Shown here: positions 43,634-52,387 of the stretch, piece by piece
How the letters are laid out: every line of letters starts with the position of its first letter
How positions within the stretch are numbered: position 1 is the stretch's first letter
Assembly: GCF_000702825.1 (NCBI RefSeq)
Contig: NZ_JNKF01000011.1
Coordinates: 570,423 to 634,422, forward strand
DNA: 64,000 nucleotides
From: Prevotella sp. P6B1
Lineage (GTDB): Bacteria; Bacteroidota; Bacteroidia; Bacteroidales; Bacteroidaceae
Reading direction: 5' to 3'
Notes under the pieces: model-generated
The model's database searches: none
Seen by the model: only the letters and a program-made list of their open reading frames with translations
Told to the model about the DNA's origin: nothing
Made by a program: the position numbers and the translations under genes

Positions 43634-44299
43634 ATGCCAATTCATATACCCATAAATATATTAGATTTCATCTTCAAAGGGATGTTGATCGGAGTAATAG
43701 CCAGCGCGCCTATGGGGCCTGTTGGTATCTTATGTGTTCAACGCACACTGAACAAGGGAAGATGGTTCGGTTTTGCCACTGGACTCGGCGCAGCCGCCAG
43801 TGATATTATCTATGCAGCATTCGCTGGCTACGGCATGGCTTTCGTCATGGATTTTATAACCAACGATCAAAACCGTTTTTACCTGCAAATAGCAGGTAGT
43901 ATCATGTTGCTCTGCTTTGGCTGGTACACCTATCATACCGACCCAACCAGAAAGATGCACCAAAGCGGCAAGCAACAGGGAACCCTCTGGTACAATTCAT
44001 GGACAGCCTTTTTGGTTACCTTCTCCAATCCTCTCATCATTTTTCTCTTTCTGGCCATGTATGCCCAGTTTGCATTCGTGCTACCCAACCATCCATTTGA
44101 AATGATAGTTGGTTTTGCCAGCATCGTGGGTGGCGCTTTACTTTGGTGGTGGGGACTGACATGGCTGGTAGATCAGATTCGTACGAAATTTGATACTAAT
44201 GGCATTAAGATTATCAACAAGGTTATAGGTGTTGCAGTCATTGTTGGTAGCATCATCATGCTACTTGGCCTCACCACCAACCTACTCAGATTTTTTTAG
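43634..44299 (+). CDS. LysE/RhtB-family exporter
   Basis: A 221-residue inner-membrane protein with six hydrophobic segments, of the LysE amino-acid exporter family. The N-terminal signature is GMLIGVIASAPMGPVGILCV, and the middle has FLVTFSNPLIIFLFLAM (the NP motif). The start is placed at 43634 because the -7 box ends 8 bases earlier; the in-frame ATG at 43583 lies upstream of the promoter. Substrate unknown. Confidence 0.88.
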   Translation: MPIHIPINILDFIFKGMLIGVIASAPMGPVGILCVQRTLNKGRWFGFATGLGAAASDIIYAAFAGYGMAFVMDFITNDQNRFYLQIAGSIMLLCFGWYTYHTDPTRKMHQSGKQQGTLWYNSWTAFLVTFSNPLIIFLFLAMYAQFAFVLPNHPFEMIVGFASIVGGALLWWWGLTWLVDQIRTKFDTNGIKIINKVIGVAVIVGSIIMLLGLTTNLLRFF

Positions 44300-44328
44300 C
44301 ACAGGTAAGATTATTTTAGGATACAGAT

Positions 44329-44874
44329 ATGTTTATAGCAAACGAACTGAGAAAGACCAACATTGCCGAGTATCTGCTCTATATGTGGCAGATGGAAGAC
44401 ACTGTGCGTGCATTCGACTGCTCGCTCTCACGTATCAAGAACGAATACATCGCACGTTTCGACTATACTGACGAGCAAAAGGAAGAAGAGACTGACTGGT
44501 TTGGCAATCTGATTCGCATGATGAACCAAGAAGGCTGTCGCGCACAAGGACATTTACAGATTAACAAGGTTACTATGCAGATGCTGATTGAGCTACACAG
44601 CCAATTGTTACAGTCCAGCAAGTTTCCTTTCTACAACACAGCTTATTACAAGGTACTACCCTTTATTGTTGAATTACGCAACCGTGGTGCCAACAAGGAA
44701 GAAAATGAAATTGAGACCTGTTTTAACTCACTCTACGGCGTGATGTTGCTCAGATTACAGAAGAAACAGATTTCACCCGATACTGCACATGCCGTGAAAG
44801 AAATAACCACCTTCATAGGTATGCTCTCTGATTATTACAAGAAGGATAAAGAAGAAGGATTGAAATTTGAATAA
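44329..44874 (+). CDS. DUF4924 conserved protein
   Basis: A 181-residue soluble, all-helical protein I recognise as the Bacteroidetes DUF4924 family (MFIANELRKTNIAEYLLYMW at the start; LRMMNQEGCRAQGHLQ-like segment, FYNTAYYKVLPFIVELR). No catalytic motif is evident. It lies between a LysE-type exporter and rfbD, ending directly before the rfbD start (adjacent codons), so it is co-transcribed with rfbD. Confidence 0.82.
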   Translation: MFIANELRKTNIAEYLLYMWQMEDTVRAFDCSLSRIKNEYIARFDYTDEQKEEETDWFGNLIRMMNQEGCRAQGHLQINKVTMQMLIELHSQLLQSSKFPFYNTAYYKVLPFIVELRNRGANKEENEIETCFNSLYGVMLLRLQKKQISPDTAHAVKEITTFIGMLSDYYKKDKEEGLKFE

Positions 44875-45768
44875 ATGAATATTTTAATTACAGGCTGCAA
44901 CGGGCAGCTGGGAAACGAAATGCAATTGCTGGAGGAAGAAAATCTCCAGCATACCTATTATAATACGGATGTAGCCGCGCTCGACCTTCAAGGTCGCTTG
45001 CCTCAGCAAGAACTTGACATCACCGACGAAGCGGCCATCAACCGTTTTGTTGATGAGAAACAGATTGACGGCATCGTGAACTGCGCTGCATATACAGCTG
45101 TCGACAAGGCCGAAGATAACCAAGAACTTTGCAACAAGTTGAATGCAATAGCTCCATTCTATTTGGCCCAAGCTATTGAGCGACGAGGAGGATGGATGAT
45201 ACAGATATCGACCGACTACGTGTTCGACGGCACAAACCACCGTCCCTACGTAGAGACTGATCCTGTGTGTCCAAACAGCACATACGGCCGAACCAAGTTA
45301 GCTGGCGAGCAAGCCGTTTTGGCAAACTGCGCCAAAAGCATGATTATCCGCACGGCATGGCTCTACTCTACCTTTGGCAACAACTTCGTGAAGACGATGA
45401 TACGCCTCGGGAACGAGAAGTCAGAACTTGGCGTTATCTTTGACCAAATTGGAACACCTACTTATGCGCGCGATTTGGCAGTAGCCATCTTTGCCGCCAT
45501 CAATCAGGGCATTGTGCCAGGCGTATATCACTTCAGCAACGAAGGTGTCATCTCTTGGTATGACTTTACCAAAGCCATCCATCGTATCGCCGGTATCAAT
45601 ACCTGCCATGTGCGTCCACTCCATACTTCGGAGTATCCCACGCCTGCTGCACGCCCACACTACTCTGTGCTCGACAAAACAAAGATCAAACAGACCTACA
45701 ACCTCGACATCCCATATTGGGAGACCTCGCTGGCCGAGTGTATTGAGAATTTAGAAAGAGAAAGATAA
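44875..45768 (+). CDS. rfbD: dTDP-4-dehydrorhamnose reductase
   Basis: A 297-residue short-chain reductase that makes dTDP-L-rhamnose. Rossmann motif ITGCNGQLGNEM, catalytic S/T and YxxxK in ISTDYVFDG and PNSTYGRTKLAGE. The middle IRTAWLYSTFGNNFVKTM and DQIGTPTYARDLA are characteristic. Another gene of the pathway, rfbA, is at 54.4 kb; rfbB and rfbC are not in the window. Confidence 0.94.
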   Translation: MNILITGCNGQLGNEMQLLEEENLQHTYYNTDVAALDLQGRLPQQELDITDEAAINRFVDEKQIDGIVNCAAYTAVDKAEDNQELCNKLNAIAPFYLAQAIERRGGWMIQISTDYVFDGTNHRPYVETDPVCPNSTYGRTKLAGEQAVLANCAKSMIIRTAWLYSTFGNNFVKTMIRLGNEKSELGVIFDQIGTPTYARDLAVAIFAAINQGIVPGVYHFSNEGVISWYDFTKAIHRIAGINTCHVRPLHTSEYPTPAARPHYSVLDKTKIKQTYNLDIPYWETSLAECIENLERER

Positions 45769-45777
45769 GAAGATTAT

Positions 45778-47367
45778 ATGAATCAGGAAATAGAAAGAAG
45801 ACGTACATTTGCCATCATTTCGCACCCAGATGCGGGTAAGACTACGCTGACAGAGAAGTTTCTGCTGTTCGGTGGACAGATACAGGTGGCAGGAGCTGTA
45901 AAAAGCAACAAGATTAAGAAAACTGCCACCAGCGACTGGATGGATATCGAGAAGCAGCGTGGTATCTCTGTATCGACCTCTGTGATGGAGTTCGATTACA
46001 CCCCCGATGGCAAGGATATCGAATACAAGGTGAACATTCTGGACACCCCAGGTCACCAGGACTTTGCCGAGGATACCTTCCGCACACTCACCGCTGTAGA
46101 TTCTGCGATTATCGTAGTGGATGGTGCCAAAGGTGTTGAGACGCAGACCCGTAAACTGATGACGGTGTGCCGCATGCGCAAAACACCCGTTATCATCTTT
46201 ATCAATAAGATGGACCGCGAAGGTCGCGATCCGTTCGACTTGCTCGACGAACTGGAGCAGGAACTCGAAATCAAAGTACGCCCACTCTCTTGGCCTATCA
46301 ATCAGGGTGCCAAGTTCAAGGGCGTTTACAATATCTACGAACAGAAGCTCGACCTGTTTACCCCCGACAAGCAGCGTGTAACAGATAAGGTAGAGGTTGA
46401 CATCGGCAGCGAGGAGCTGGATCAGCGTGTAGGCGAGGAGAACGCCGCCAAGCTGCGCGAGGATCTGGAACTGGTGGATGGTGTTTACCCCGAGTTCGAC
46501 GTAGAGACTTATCGCGAGGCCGAAGTGGCCCCCGTATTCTTCGGATCGGCCCTGAACAACTTTGGTGTGCAGGAGCTGCTTAACTGCTTTGTTGAAATTG
46601 CACCATCGCCCCGACCCACCAAGGCCGAGGAGCGCGACGTACAGCCAGAGGAGCAGAAGTTTACAGGCTTTATCTTTAAGATTACTGCTAATATCGACCC
46701 CAACCACCGCTCGTGTATCGCATTCTGTAAGGTATGCTCTGGTAAGTTCCAGCGCAACCAGCCTTACCTGCACGTACGCCAGGGTAAAACAATGCGTTTC
46801 TCAAGCCCCACACAGTTTATGGCGCAGCGTAAGAGCACCATCGACGAGGCTTGGCCAGGCGATATCGTAGGTCTGCCCGATACAGGCGGCATGTTTAAGA
46901 TTGGCGACACCCTGACCGAGGGCGAGAAACTGCACTTCCGCGGACTGCCGTCGTTCTCGCCTGAGTTGTTCAAGTATATCGAGAACGACGACCCCATGAA
47001 GGCCAAGCAGCTACAAAAGGGTATCGACCAGCTGATGGACGAGGGTGTGGCACAGTTGTTTGTTAACCAGTTTAACAACCGCAAGATTATCGGAACCGTA
47101 GGTCAACTGCAGTTCGAGGTTATCCAGTATCGTCTGGAGAACGAGTACAACGCCAAATGCCGCTGGGAGCCCGTACATCTGTATAAGGCCTGCTGGATTG
47201 AGAGCGACGATCCACAGGAGCTGGAGAACTTCAAGAAGCGTAAGTACCAGTACATGGCCAAGGACAAGGACGGTCGCGACGTGTTCCTGGCCGATAGCGC
47301 CTACGTGCTGAGCATGGCCCAGCAGGACTTCGAAAACATTAAGTTCCACTTTACCAGTGAGTTTTAA
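45778..47367 (+). CDS. prfC: Peptide chain release factor 3
   Basis: A 529-residue translational GTPase that recycles RF1/RF2. G1 [15 protein letters not shown], switch [13 protein letters not shown]3 [13 protein letters not shown]4 NKMDR. Domain II and III motifs are present and length equals E. coli RF3 (529). It overlaps nothing; tsaC starts 3 bases later. Confidence 0.96.
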   Translation: MNQEIERRRTFAIISHPDAGKTTLTEKFLLFGGQIQVAGAVKSNKIKKTATSDWMDIEKQRGISVSTSVMEFDYTPDGKDIEYKVNILDTPGHQDFAEDTFRTLTAVDSAIIVVDGAKGVETQTRKLMTVCRMRKTPVIIFINKMDREGRDPFDLLDELEQELEIKVRPLSWPINQGAKFKGVYNIYEQKLDLFTPDKQRVTDKVEVDIGSEELDQRVGEENAAKLREDLELVDGVYPEFDVETYREAEVAPVFFGSALNNFGVQELLNCFVEIAPSPRPTKAEERDVQPEEQKFTGFIFKITANIDPNHRSCIAFCKVCSGKFQRNQPYLHVRQGKTMRFSSPTQFMAQRKSTIDEAWPGDIVGLPDTGGMFKIGDTLTEGEKLHFRGLPSFSPELFKYIENDDPMKAKQLQKGIDQLMDEGVAQLFVNQFNNRKIIGTVGQLQFEVIQYRLENEYNAKCRWEPVHLYKACWIESDDPQELENFKKRKYQYMAKDKDGRDVFLADSAYVLSMAQQDFENIKFHFTSEF

Positions 47368-47369
47368 TT

Positions 47370-47954
47370 ATGAAACAAGAAGACGATATAAGACAGGCCG
47401 TTGAAACGATGCGTAAGGGTGGCGTGATACTCTACCCTACCGACACCGTTTGGGGTATTGGTTGCGATGCTACCAACGCCGAGGCCGTGAAGCGTGTTTA
47501 CGAGATTAAGCAGCGCGAGGATTCGAAAGCACTTATCTGCTTGGTGGATAGTGATGCCCGCATGCAGCGCTACTTCCGCAATGTGCCCGATGTGGCCTGG
47601 CAGCTCATCGACAGCTTGAAAGAGGCTACCGATGCCAAGCCTACCACACTGATTCTGGATGGCGCTATCAACCTGGCACCCAATCTGATTGCCGAGGATG
47701 GTAGCTTAGGCATCCGTATCACCAATGAGCCTTTCTCGAAGGAACTCTGCTTCCGATTCCAGAAGGCCATTGTATCCACATCGGCCAATATCAGTGGCGA
47801 ACCTGCCGCACAGAACTACTGCGACATCGACCCACGCATCCTTGAGGCTGTAGATTACGTGTGCTGGAGCCGTCGCCAGGAGCATAAGCCCCACACACCC
47901 TCAAGCATCATCAAACTGAAAGAAAACGGCGAAGTAACAGTTATTCGGAAATAA
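47370..47954 (+). CDS. tsaC: L-threonylcarbamoyladenylate synthase (TsaC/YrdC type)
   Basis: A 194-residue YrdC-fold protein for the first step of the t6A37 tRNA modification. Motifs: GGVILYPTDTVWGIGCDATN, IKQREDSKALICLV, TTLILDGAINLAPNLI, LGIRITNEPF, VSTSANISGEPA. The Sua5 C-terminal domain is absent, as in TsaC. The clcA GTG follows its stop codon without a gap. Confidence 0.93.
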   Translation: MKQEDDIRQAVETMRKGGVILYPTDTVWGIGCDATNAEAVKRVYEIKQREDSKALICLVDSDARMQRYFRNVPDVAWQLIDSLKEATDAKPTTLILDGAINLAPNLIAEDGSLGIRITNEPFSKELCFRFQKAIVSTSANISGEPAAQNYCDIDPRILEAVDYVCWSRRQEHKPHTPSSIIKLKENGEVTVIRK

Positions 47955-49760
47955 GTGGAAGCAACAGTTATAGATAGAAGACCTGAGTGGCTGAAACGCC
48001 TACACGACTGGCGCGTAGAGCACGTAAGCGAGAGGATGTTTATGATTATCCTCGCCCTGCTTGTGGGCTTCTTTGCTGCCGTAGCTGCCTTTGTGCTGCA
48101 CTGGATTATCAACCAGATAGTGATGCTACTTACCAGCTCGTTCGAACAGAGTCGGGCCAACTGGCTTTATCTGGTCTATCCTGTGGTCGGTATCTATCTC
48201 ACATCGTTGTTTGTGCGCTACATCGTCAAGGACAATATCTCACACGGAATCACCCGTATCCTCTATGCCATCTCGACCAATAAGTCGCGCCTCAAGTCGC
48301 ATAACTGCTGGTCGTCTGTGATAGCTTCTGCCATCACCATCGGCTTCGGAGGTTCGGTGGGAGCCGAGGCTCCTATCGTGCTTACAGGTTCAGCCATCGG
48401 CTCAAACCTTGGTCAGCTGTTCCATCTGGATCGTAAGATGCTGATGACACTCGTAGGCTGCGGTGCTGCAGGTGCTATTGCAGGTATCTTTAAGGCCCCG
48501 ATAGCCGGACTGGTGTTTACGCTCGAGGTGCTCATGATTGATATGACCATGTCGGCACTCCTGCCAATTTTGGTATCGTGCGTTACCGCAACTGTATTTA
48601 CCTATATCTTCAGCGGCGACTCATCGCTCTTCACCTTCCATCTCGACAGCGAATGGAGTGTTGAGCGTATTCCAGCCTGCATAGGTTTGGGTATCGCCTG
48701 CGGACTGGTATCACTCTACTTTATCCGCATGATGGGTGTATGCGAAGACGTGTTTTCCAAGTTCAAGGATAAGCCCTACATAAAATTAGCCATCGGCGGC
48801 ACTACCCTGAGCTTGCTCATCTTCCTTTTCCCCTCCCTGTATGGCGAGGGATATAGCAGCATCAATCTGCTGTTGAACGGGCAGAATCCCGACGACTGGA
48901 ACAAGATACTGAACAACTCGCTCTTTTCTGGTCAAGGTTCACTTTTGATTGTCTATATCGCCTTGGTACTGTTCACCAAAGTGGTGGCCACATCAGCCAC
49001 CAACGGTGGTGGCGGTTGCGGTGGTACATTTGCACCCTCACTGTTCATCGGATGCTTTACAGGCTTCCTGTTCTCGCGCCTATGGAATATCAACCAGATA
49101 GGCGTATATGTACCTGAAAAGAATTTTGCGTTGCTCGGTATGGCAGGTGTCATGTCGGGAGTCATGCATGCCCCCCTTACCGGTATCTTCCTGATTGCCG
49201 AGTTGACAGGCGGCTATTCGATGTTTATGCCACTGATGATTGTAAGCGTGTGTGCCTATATCACCATCAGCATTTTCGAGCCTCACAGCATCTATGGCTC
49301 ACGTTTGGCTAAACAAGGCAAATTACTTACTCACCACACCGACCACGCCGTACTCACGCTGATGAATCTCGACTCTGTCATTGAGCGCGACTACCTGGGT
49401 GTTGAGCCCGATATGGAGCTGAACGAGATTGTACAGAAAATCAGTCGCAGCCACTCTACCGTACTGCCCGTACTTGATGCAGGCGGCAAGTTGTTGGGCG
49501 AGATCGACATCATGAAAATAAGAAATGTAGTATTCAGAATAGAACTCTATCATCACTTCAAAGCCTCTCAGCTGATGACCGATCCCAAGGCGCTGCTGAC
49601 AGATGGCATGCCCATGCGACAAGTGATGCGCACATTCGACCGTACAGGCGCCAACTGGCTGCCCGTACTCGATGCCGGCAACCACCTGAAGGGTTACATC
49701 TCGCGCCAGCGTATCTACACCATGTACCGTAAGATGGTGGCCGACATGAGTGAGGACTAA
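47955..49760 (+). CDS. clcA: CLC-type chloride channel/antiporter with CBS domains
   Basis: A 601-residue protein starting with GTG directly after the tsaC stop. The CLC core (about 40-430) has the selectivity motifs GFGGSVGAEAPIVL (gating glutamate in GAEAP), GCGAAGAIAGIFKAPIAG, and GGGCGGTFAPSLFIGC. A pair of CBS domains follows (about 475-590; HSTVLPVLDAGGKLLG, ANWLPVLDAGNHLKGY), which may bind adenine nucleotides. It transports chloride across the inner membrane. Translational coupling to tsaC is likely. Confidence 0.93.
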   Translation: MEATVIDRRPEWLKRLHDWRVEHVSERMFMIILALLVGFFAAVAAFVLHWIINQIVMLLTSSFEQSRANWLYLVYPVVGIYLTSLFVRYIVKDNISHGITRILYAISTNKSRLKSHNCWSSVIASAITIGFGGSVGAEAPIVLTGSAIGSNLGQLFHLDRKMLMTLVGCGAAGAIAGIFKAPIAGLVFTLEVLMIDMTMSALLPILVSCVTATVFTYIFSGDSSLFTFHLDSEWSVERIPACIGLGIACGLVSLYFIRMMGVCEDVFSKFKDKPYIKLAIGGTTLSLLIFLFPSLYGEGYSSINLLLNGQNPDDWNKILNNSLFSGQGSLLIVYIALVLFTKVVATSATNGGGGCGGTFAPSLFIGCFTGFLFSRLWNINQIGVYVPEKNFALLGMAGVMSGVMHAPLTGIFLIAELTGGYSMFMPLMIVSVCAYITISIFEPHSIYGSRLAKQGKLLTHHTDHAVLTLMNLDSVIERDYLGVEPDMELNEIVQKISRSHSTVLPVLDAGGKLLGEIDIMKIRNVVFRIELYHHFKASQLMTDPKALLTDGMPMRQVMRTFDRTGANWLPVLDAGNHLKGYISRQRIYTMYRKMVADMSED

Positions 49761-49803
49761 TATTAGTTGATAATTGACAATTGATAATTGACAGTTAAGA
49801 AGA
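49761..49803 (+). repeat. TTGATAATTGACAATTGA microrepeat before fmt
   Basis: The clcA-fmt spacer reads TTGATAATTGACAATTGATA, then ATTGACAGTTAAGAAGA and the ATG at 49804. The same AATTGATAATTGACAGTTAA string precedes the lipoprotein gene at 18676 on its sense strand. Confidence 0.65.
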
Positions 49804-50778
49804 ATGGAGAAGAAGGATTTACGAATTGTATTTATGGGAACACCAGAGTTTGCAGTGGAGACACTGAAAGCACTGGTAGAGAATGATTATAATGTGGTGG
49901 CCGTGGTTACCCAGCCTGATAAACCCGTAGGTCGCCATCAGACTGAGATGCAGCCATCGGAGGTTAAGAAATACGCCCTGGAGCATAACCTGCCCGTACT
50001 GCAACCCGTCAAGATGAAGGATCCAGAGTTTGTAGAACAGCTGCGCAGCTATCAGGCCAACCTGCAGGTGGTAGTAGCTTTCCGCATGCTGCCCGAGGTG
50101 GTATGGGACATGCCCGAATATGGCACCTTCAACGTACACGCCGCCTTACTGCCACAGTATCGTGGAGCAGCCCCCATCAACTGGGCAGTGATTCACGGAG
50201 AGACACAGACAGGCGTCACAACCTTCTTCCTCGACCACGACATCGACACAGGGCGCATCATCATGCAGAAGCCTTTCGACATCCCCGAGACAGCCGATGT
50301 GGAATACGTGTACGACGGATTGATGCACCTGGGTGCCGAGATCTGTTTAGAGACCCTCAACCGCATCATCGCTGCCGATGGACATCCTGAAAGCATTCCG
50401 CAGGAAGAGATGATTGCCGTAGGTAGCGAATTGCACGCTGCGCCGAAAATCTTCAAGGAGACCTGCGAAATCAACTGGAATCAGCCCGCCAAGAAGGTCT
50501 ATGACTTTATCCGCGGCCTCAGTCCCTATCCTGGTGCCTGGTGCACTTTGGTATCGCCCGAAGGCAAGGAAACCGTTCTGAAAATCTTCAAGACCAGTCG
50601 CACAGACAAGACTACTGGTCAGCCCCGCTCCACCGCAGTGGTCGACCGCAAGCCCTGCATCAAGGCTACCGACGAGTTGCTGATGATTGAGGAACTTCAG
50701 TTGGCAGGCAAAAAGCGCATGAGCGGTCGCGATTTCCTGAACGGCATTAAAAATTTCGAAAACTATATAATAAAATAA
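49804..50778 (+). CDS. fmt: Methionyl-tRNA formyltransferase
   Basis: A 324-residue enzyme that formylates initiator Met-tRNA. Catalytic region NVHAALLPQYRGAAPINWAVIHGET with the HxxLLP motif, followed by TGVTTFFLDHDIDTG; the N-terminal VFMGTPEFAVETL and C-terminal OB-fold (from about 210) are present. Length matches the family (about 315). Confidence 0.95.
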   Translation: MEKKDLRIVFMGTPEFAVETLKALVENDYNVVAVVTQPDKPVGRHQTEMQPSEVKKYALEHNLPVLQPVKMKDPEFVEQLRSYQANLQVVVAFRMLPEVVWDMPEYGTFNVHAALLPQYRGAAPINWAVIHGETQTGVTTFFLDHDIDTGRIIMQKPFDIPETADVEYVYDGLMHLGAEICLETLNRIIAADGHPESIPQEEMIAVGSELHAAPKIFKETCEINWNQPAKKVYDFIRGLSPYPGAWCTLVSPEGKETVLKIFKTSRTDKTTGQPRSTAVVDRKPCIKATDELLMIEELQLAGKKRMSGRDFLNGIKNFENYIIK

Positions 50779-50785
50779 GGTGTAA

Positions 50786-50962
50786 ATGCGTTACTATAAT
50801 AGGACTAATAGAAATAATGTATTGCCTATGAAGATTTTTACTCCAGAAGACAACATGTTCAGCGAGAAGACATTCAAGCCACGCAAGCAAACGCTCGACC
50901 TCATTCGTCTTGTTGCCTACACCTATCGTAGTAACAGCAACGAAACATCGAATCTGAACTAA
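50786..50962 (+). CDS. Small conserved-looking ORF between fmt and rpe (58 aa)
   Basis: An open frame of 58 residues between fmt and rpe, which it nearly touches (9-base gap). It begins MRYYNRTNRNNVLP, and a second ATG at 50828 gives a 44-residue form starting MKIFTPEDNMFSEKTFKP. The downstream part, QTLDLIRLVAYTYRS, resembles a short helix with polar flanks. No signal or membrane helix. The tight packing in an otherwise coding run, and a similar small gene that I recall next to rpe in other Bacteroidales, argue that it is real; function unknown. Confidence 0.55.
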   Translation: MRYYNRTNRNNVLPMKIFTPEDNMFSEKTFKPRKQTLDLIRLVAYTYRSNSNETSNLN

Positions 50963-50971
50963 CAAATTATT

Positions 50972-51619
50972 ATGGCATTAGTATCACCATCCTTACTCGC
51001 CGCCGACTTCTTGCATCTCGATCGCGACATCAACATGATTAATCGCAGTGAGGCCGATTGGCTCCACCTCGACGTGATGGACGGCTCTTTCGTCCCCAAC
51101 ATTTCATTCGGCTTCCCCGTACTCGAGGCCGTTGCAAAAGCTTGCACCAAACCCCTCGATGTACATTATATGATAGAGCACCCCGAGCGTTATATCGCCC
51201 AGACAGCCAAGTTGGGTGCTATGATGATGAACGTACACTACGAAGCGTGCCTGCACCTGCATCGCACCATTCAGGAGATTCATCAGGCTGGCATGAAAGC
51301 CGGTGTAACACTGAATCCAGCCACACCCGTTAGCGTGTTAGAGGATATTATCGGCGATGTGGATATGGTACTGCTGATGAGCGTAAACCCAGGCTTTGGC
51401 GGACAGAAGTTCATCGAGAACACCATCGACAAGGTGAAGCGTCTGCGCCAGATGATTAACGAGAAAGGATGCCAAACACTGATCGAAGTGGATGGCGGCG
51501 TACAGGGCGAAACAGCCCCCCGACTAGTAGCGGCAGGCGTTGATGTGCTGGTAAGCGGCAGTTACGTATTCGGAGCAAAGGATCCTGAAAGCGTTATCCG
51601 CGATCTGAAATCACTCTAA
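50972..51619 (+). CDS. rpe: Ribulose-phosphate 3-epimerase
   Basis: A 215-residue TIM barrel of the pentose phosphate pathway. Signatures: VSPSLLAADFLHLDRDI, DWLHLDVMDGSFVPN with catalytic aspartate and metal-binding histidine, DVHYMIEHPERYI, LMSVNPGFGGQKFI and IEVDGGVQGETAP. It ends with a 9-base convergent overlap with the sigma factor gene. Confidence 0.95.
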   Translation: MALVSPSLLAADFLHLDRDINMINRSEADWLHLDVMDGSFVPNISFGFPVLEAVAKACTKPLDVHYMIEHPERYIAQTAKLGAMMMNVHYEACLHLHRTIQEIHQAGMKAGVTLNPATPVSVLEDIIGDVDMVLLMSVNPGFGGQKFIENTIDKVKRLRQMINEKGCQTLIEVDGGVQGETAPRLVAAGVDVLVSGSYVFGAKDPESVIRDLKSL

Positions 51620-52207
51620 ACTCAAATTGATTTCGTGCTCGCGCAATAATTTGCGCATATTCAATAGGGCGTATCTCATGCGTCCTAATGATGTGTTGAT
51701 GCTTACCTGAGTCTCCTCAGCAATCTCCTTGAACGAGAGATTCTGGAAATAGCGCATATACACGACTTCACGCTGGGCAGCAGGCAGCATGTTCATCAGC
51801 GACACGATATCCTTCAGTGTCTGATTATTGGTCAGTTCGTTTTCCCGACTATCCCCCATCAACGAGGCGCTTTTAATCAAGCTCAGGTCGTTGTCCTTCG
51901 AAGCGTCGACCACCTTATCGTTTTTCTGCGATCGATAGTAGTCAATCACCACATTGTGAGCGATGCGGTTAACCCAACAGATAAACTTGCCACTATCATT
52001 GTACTGGCGATTCTGTAATTTGTGGATTACCTTCAGGAAGGTTTCCTGAAACAAGTCGTTGGCCACGTCCTCGTTCTTCACGTTATACATAATGTACGTG
52101 AAGATCTTGTCCTGATTACGCGAAAGTAACTCGTCGAATGCTCTGTTATTGCCATCAATGTAAGCAAGTGCCAACTCTTCGTCGGTCATACTTTTGATTG
52201 TACTCAT
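51611..52207 (-). CDS. RNA polymerase sigma factor, ECF type
   Basis: A 198-residue sigma factor with region 2 (about 20-90; DVANDLFQETFLKVIHKL, FICWVNRIAHNVVIDYYRS) and region 4 (about 130-190; MLPAAQREVVYMRYFQNLSFKEIAEE, quoted in parts: AAQREVVYMRYF and FKEIAEETQVSINT). The linker is short, as in ECF factors. There is no anti-sigma factor next to it. It has a -7 box at 52280-52287 and a leader of about 65 bases. Targets unknown. Confidence 0.88.
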   Translation of the reverse strand: MSTIKSMTDEELALAYIDGNNRAFDELLSRNQDKIFTYIMYNVKNEDVANDLFQETFLKVIHKLQNRQYNDSGKFICWVNRIAHNVVIDYYRSQKNDKVVDASKDNDLSLIKSASLMGDSRENELTNNQTLKDIVSLMNMLPAAQREVVYMRYFQNLSFKEIAEETQVSINTSLGRMRYALLNMRKLLREHEINLSLE

Positions 52208-52279
52208 TTCTCAAAATTTAAAATTGAGTAGAAGCTGTTTCGATAGGCAATAAAGTTTTAAAATGTTAATAATCTGTGG

Positions 52280-52287
52280 CAAAAATA
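52280..52287 (-). promoter_or_regulatory. -7 box of the sigma factor gene
   Basis: Minus strand TATTTTTG; it lies back to back with the kinase-fusion promoter at 52351. Confidence 0.55.
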
Positions 52288-52350
52288 GATATTTTTCGCC
52301 AAATCACCAAAAAAAATCACCAAAATCTTAACATTCTACGAAAATTTTCC

Positions 52351-52358
52351 TAATTTTG
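52351..52358 (+). promoter_or_regulatory. -7 box of the kinase-uridylyltransferase gene
   Basis: TAATTTTG, then CAG; the leader is about 25 bases and contains AAGGAAG 5 bases before the ATG, one of the few Shine-Dalgarno-like sites in the window. Confidence 0.6.
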
Positions 52359-52387
52359 CAGATATTTATCAGCTAAAAAGGAAGAAT

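Noticed and set aside
45751..46773. A 340-codon minus-strand frame across rfbD end and prfC
   Set aside because: Antisense to prfC, which has all GTPase motifs.
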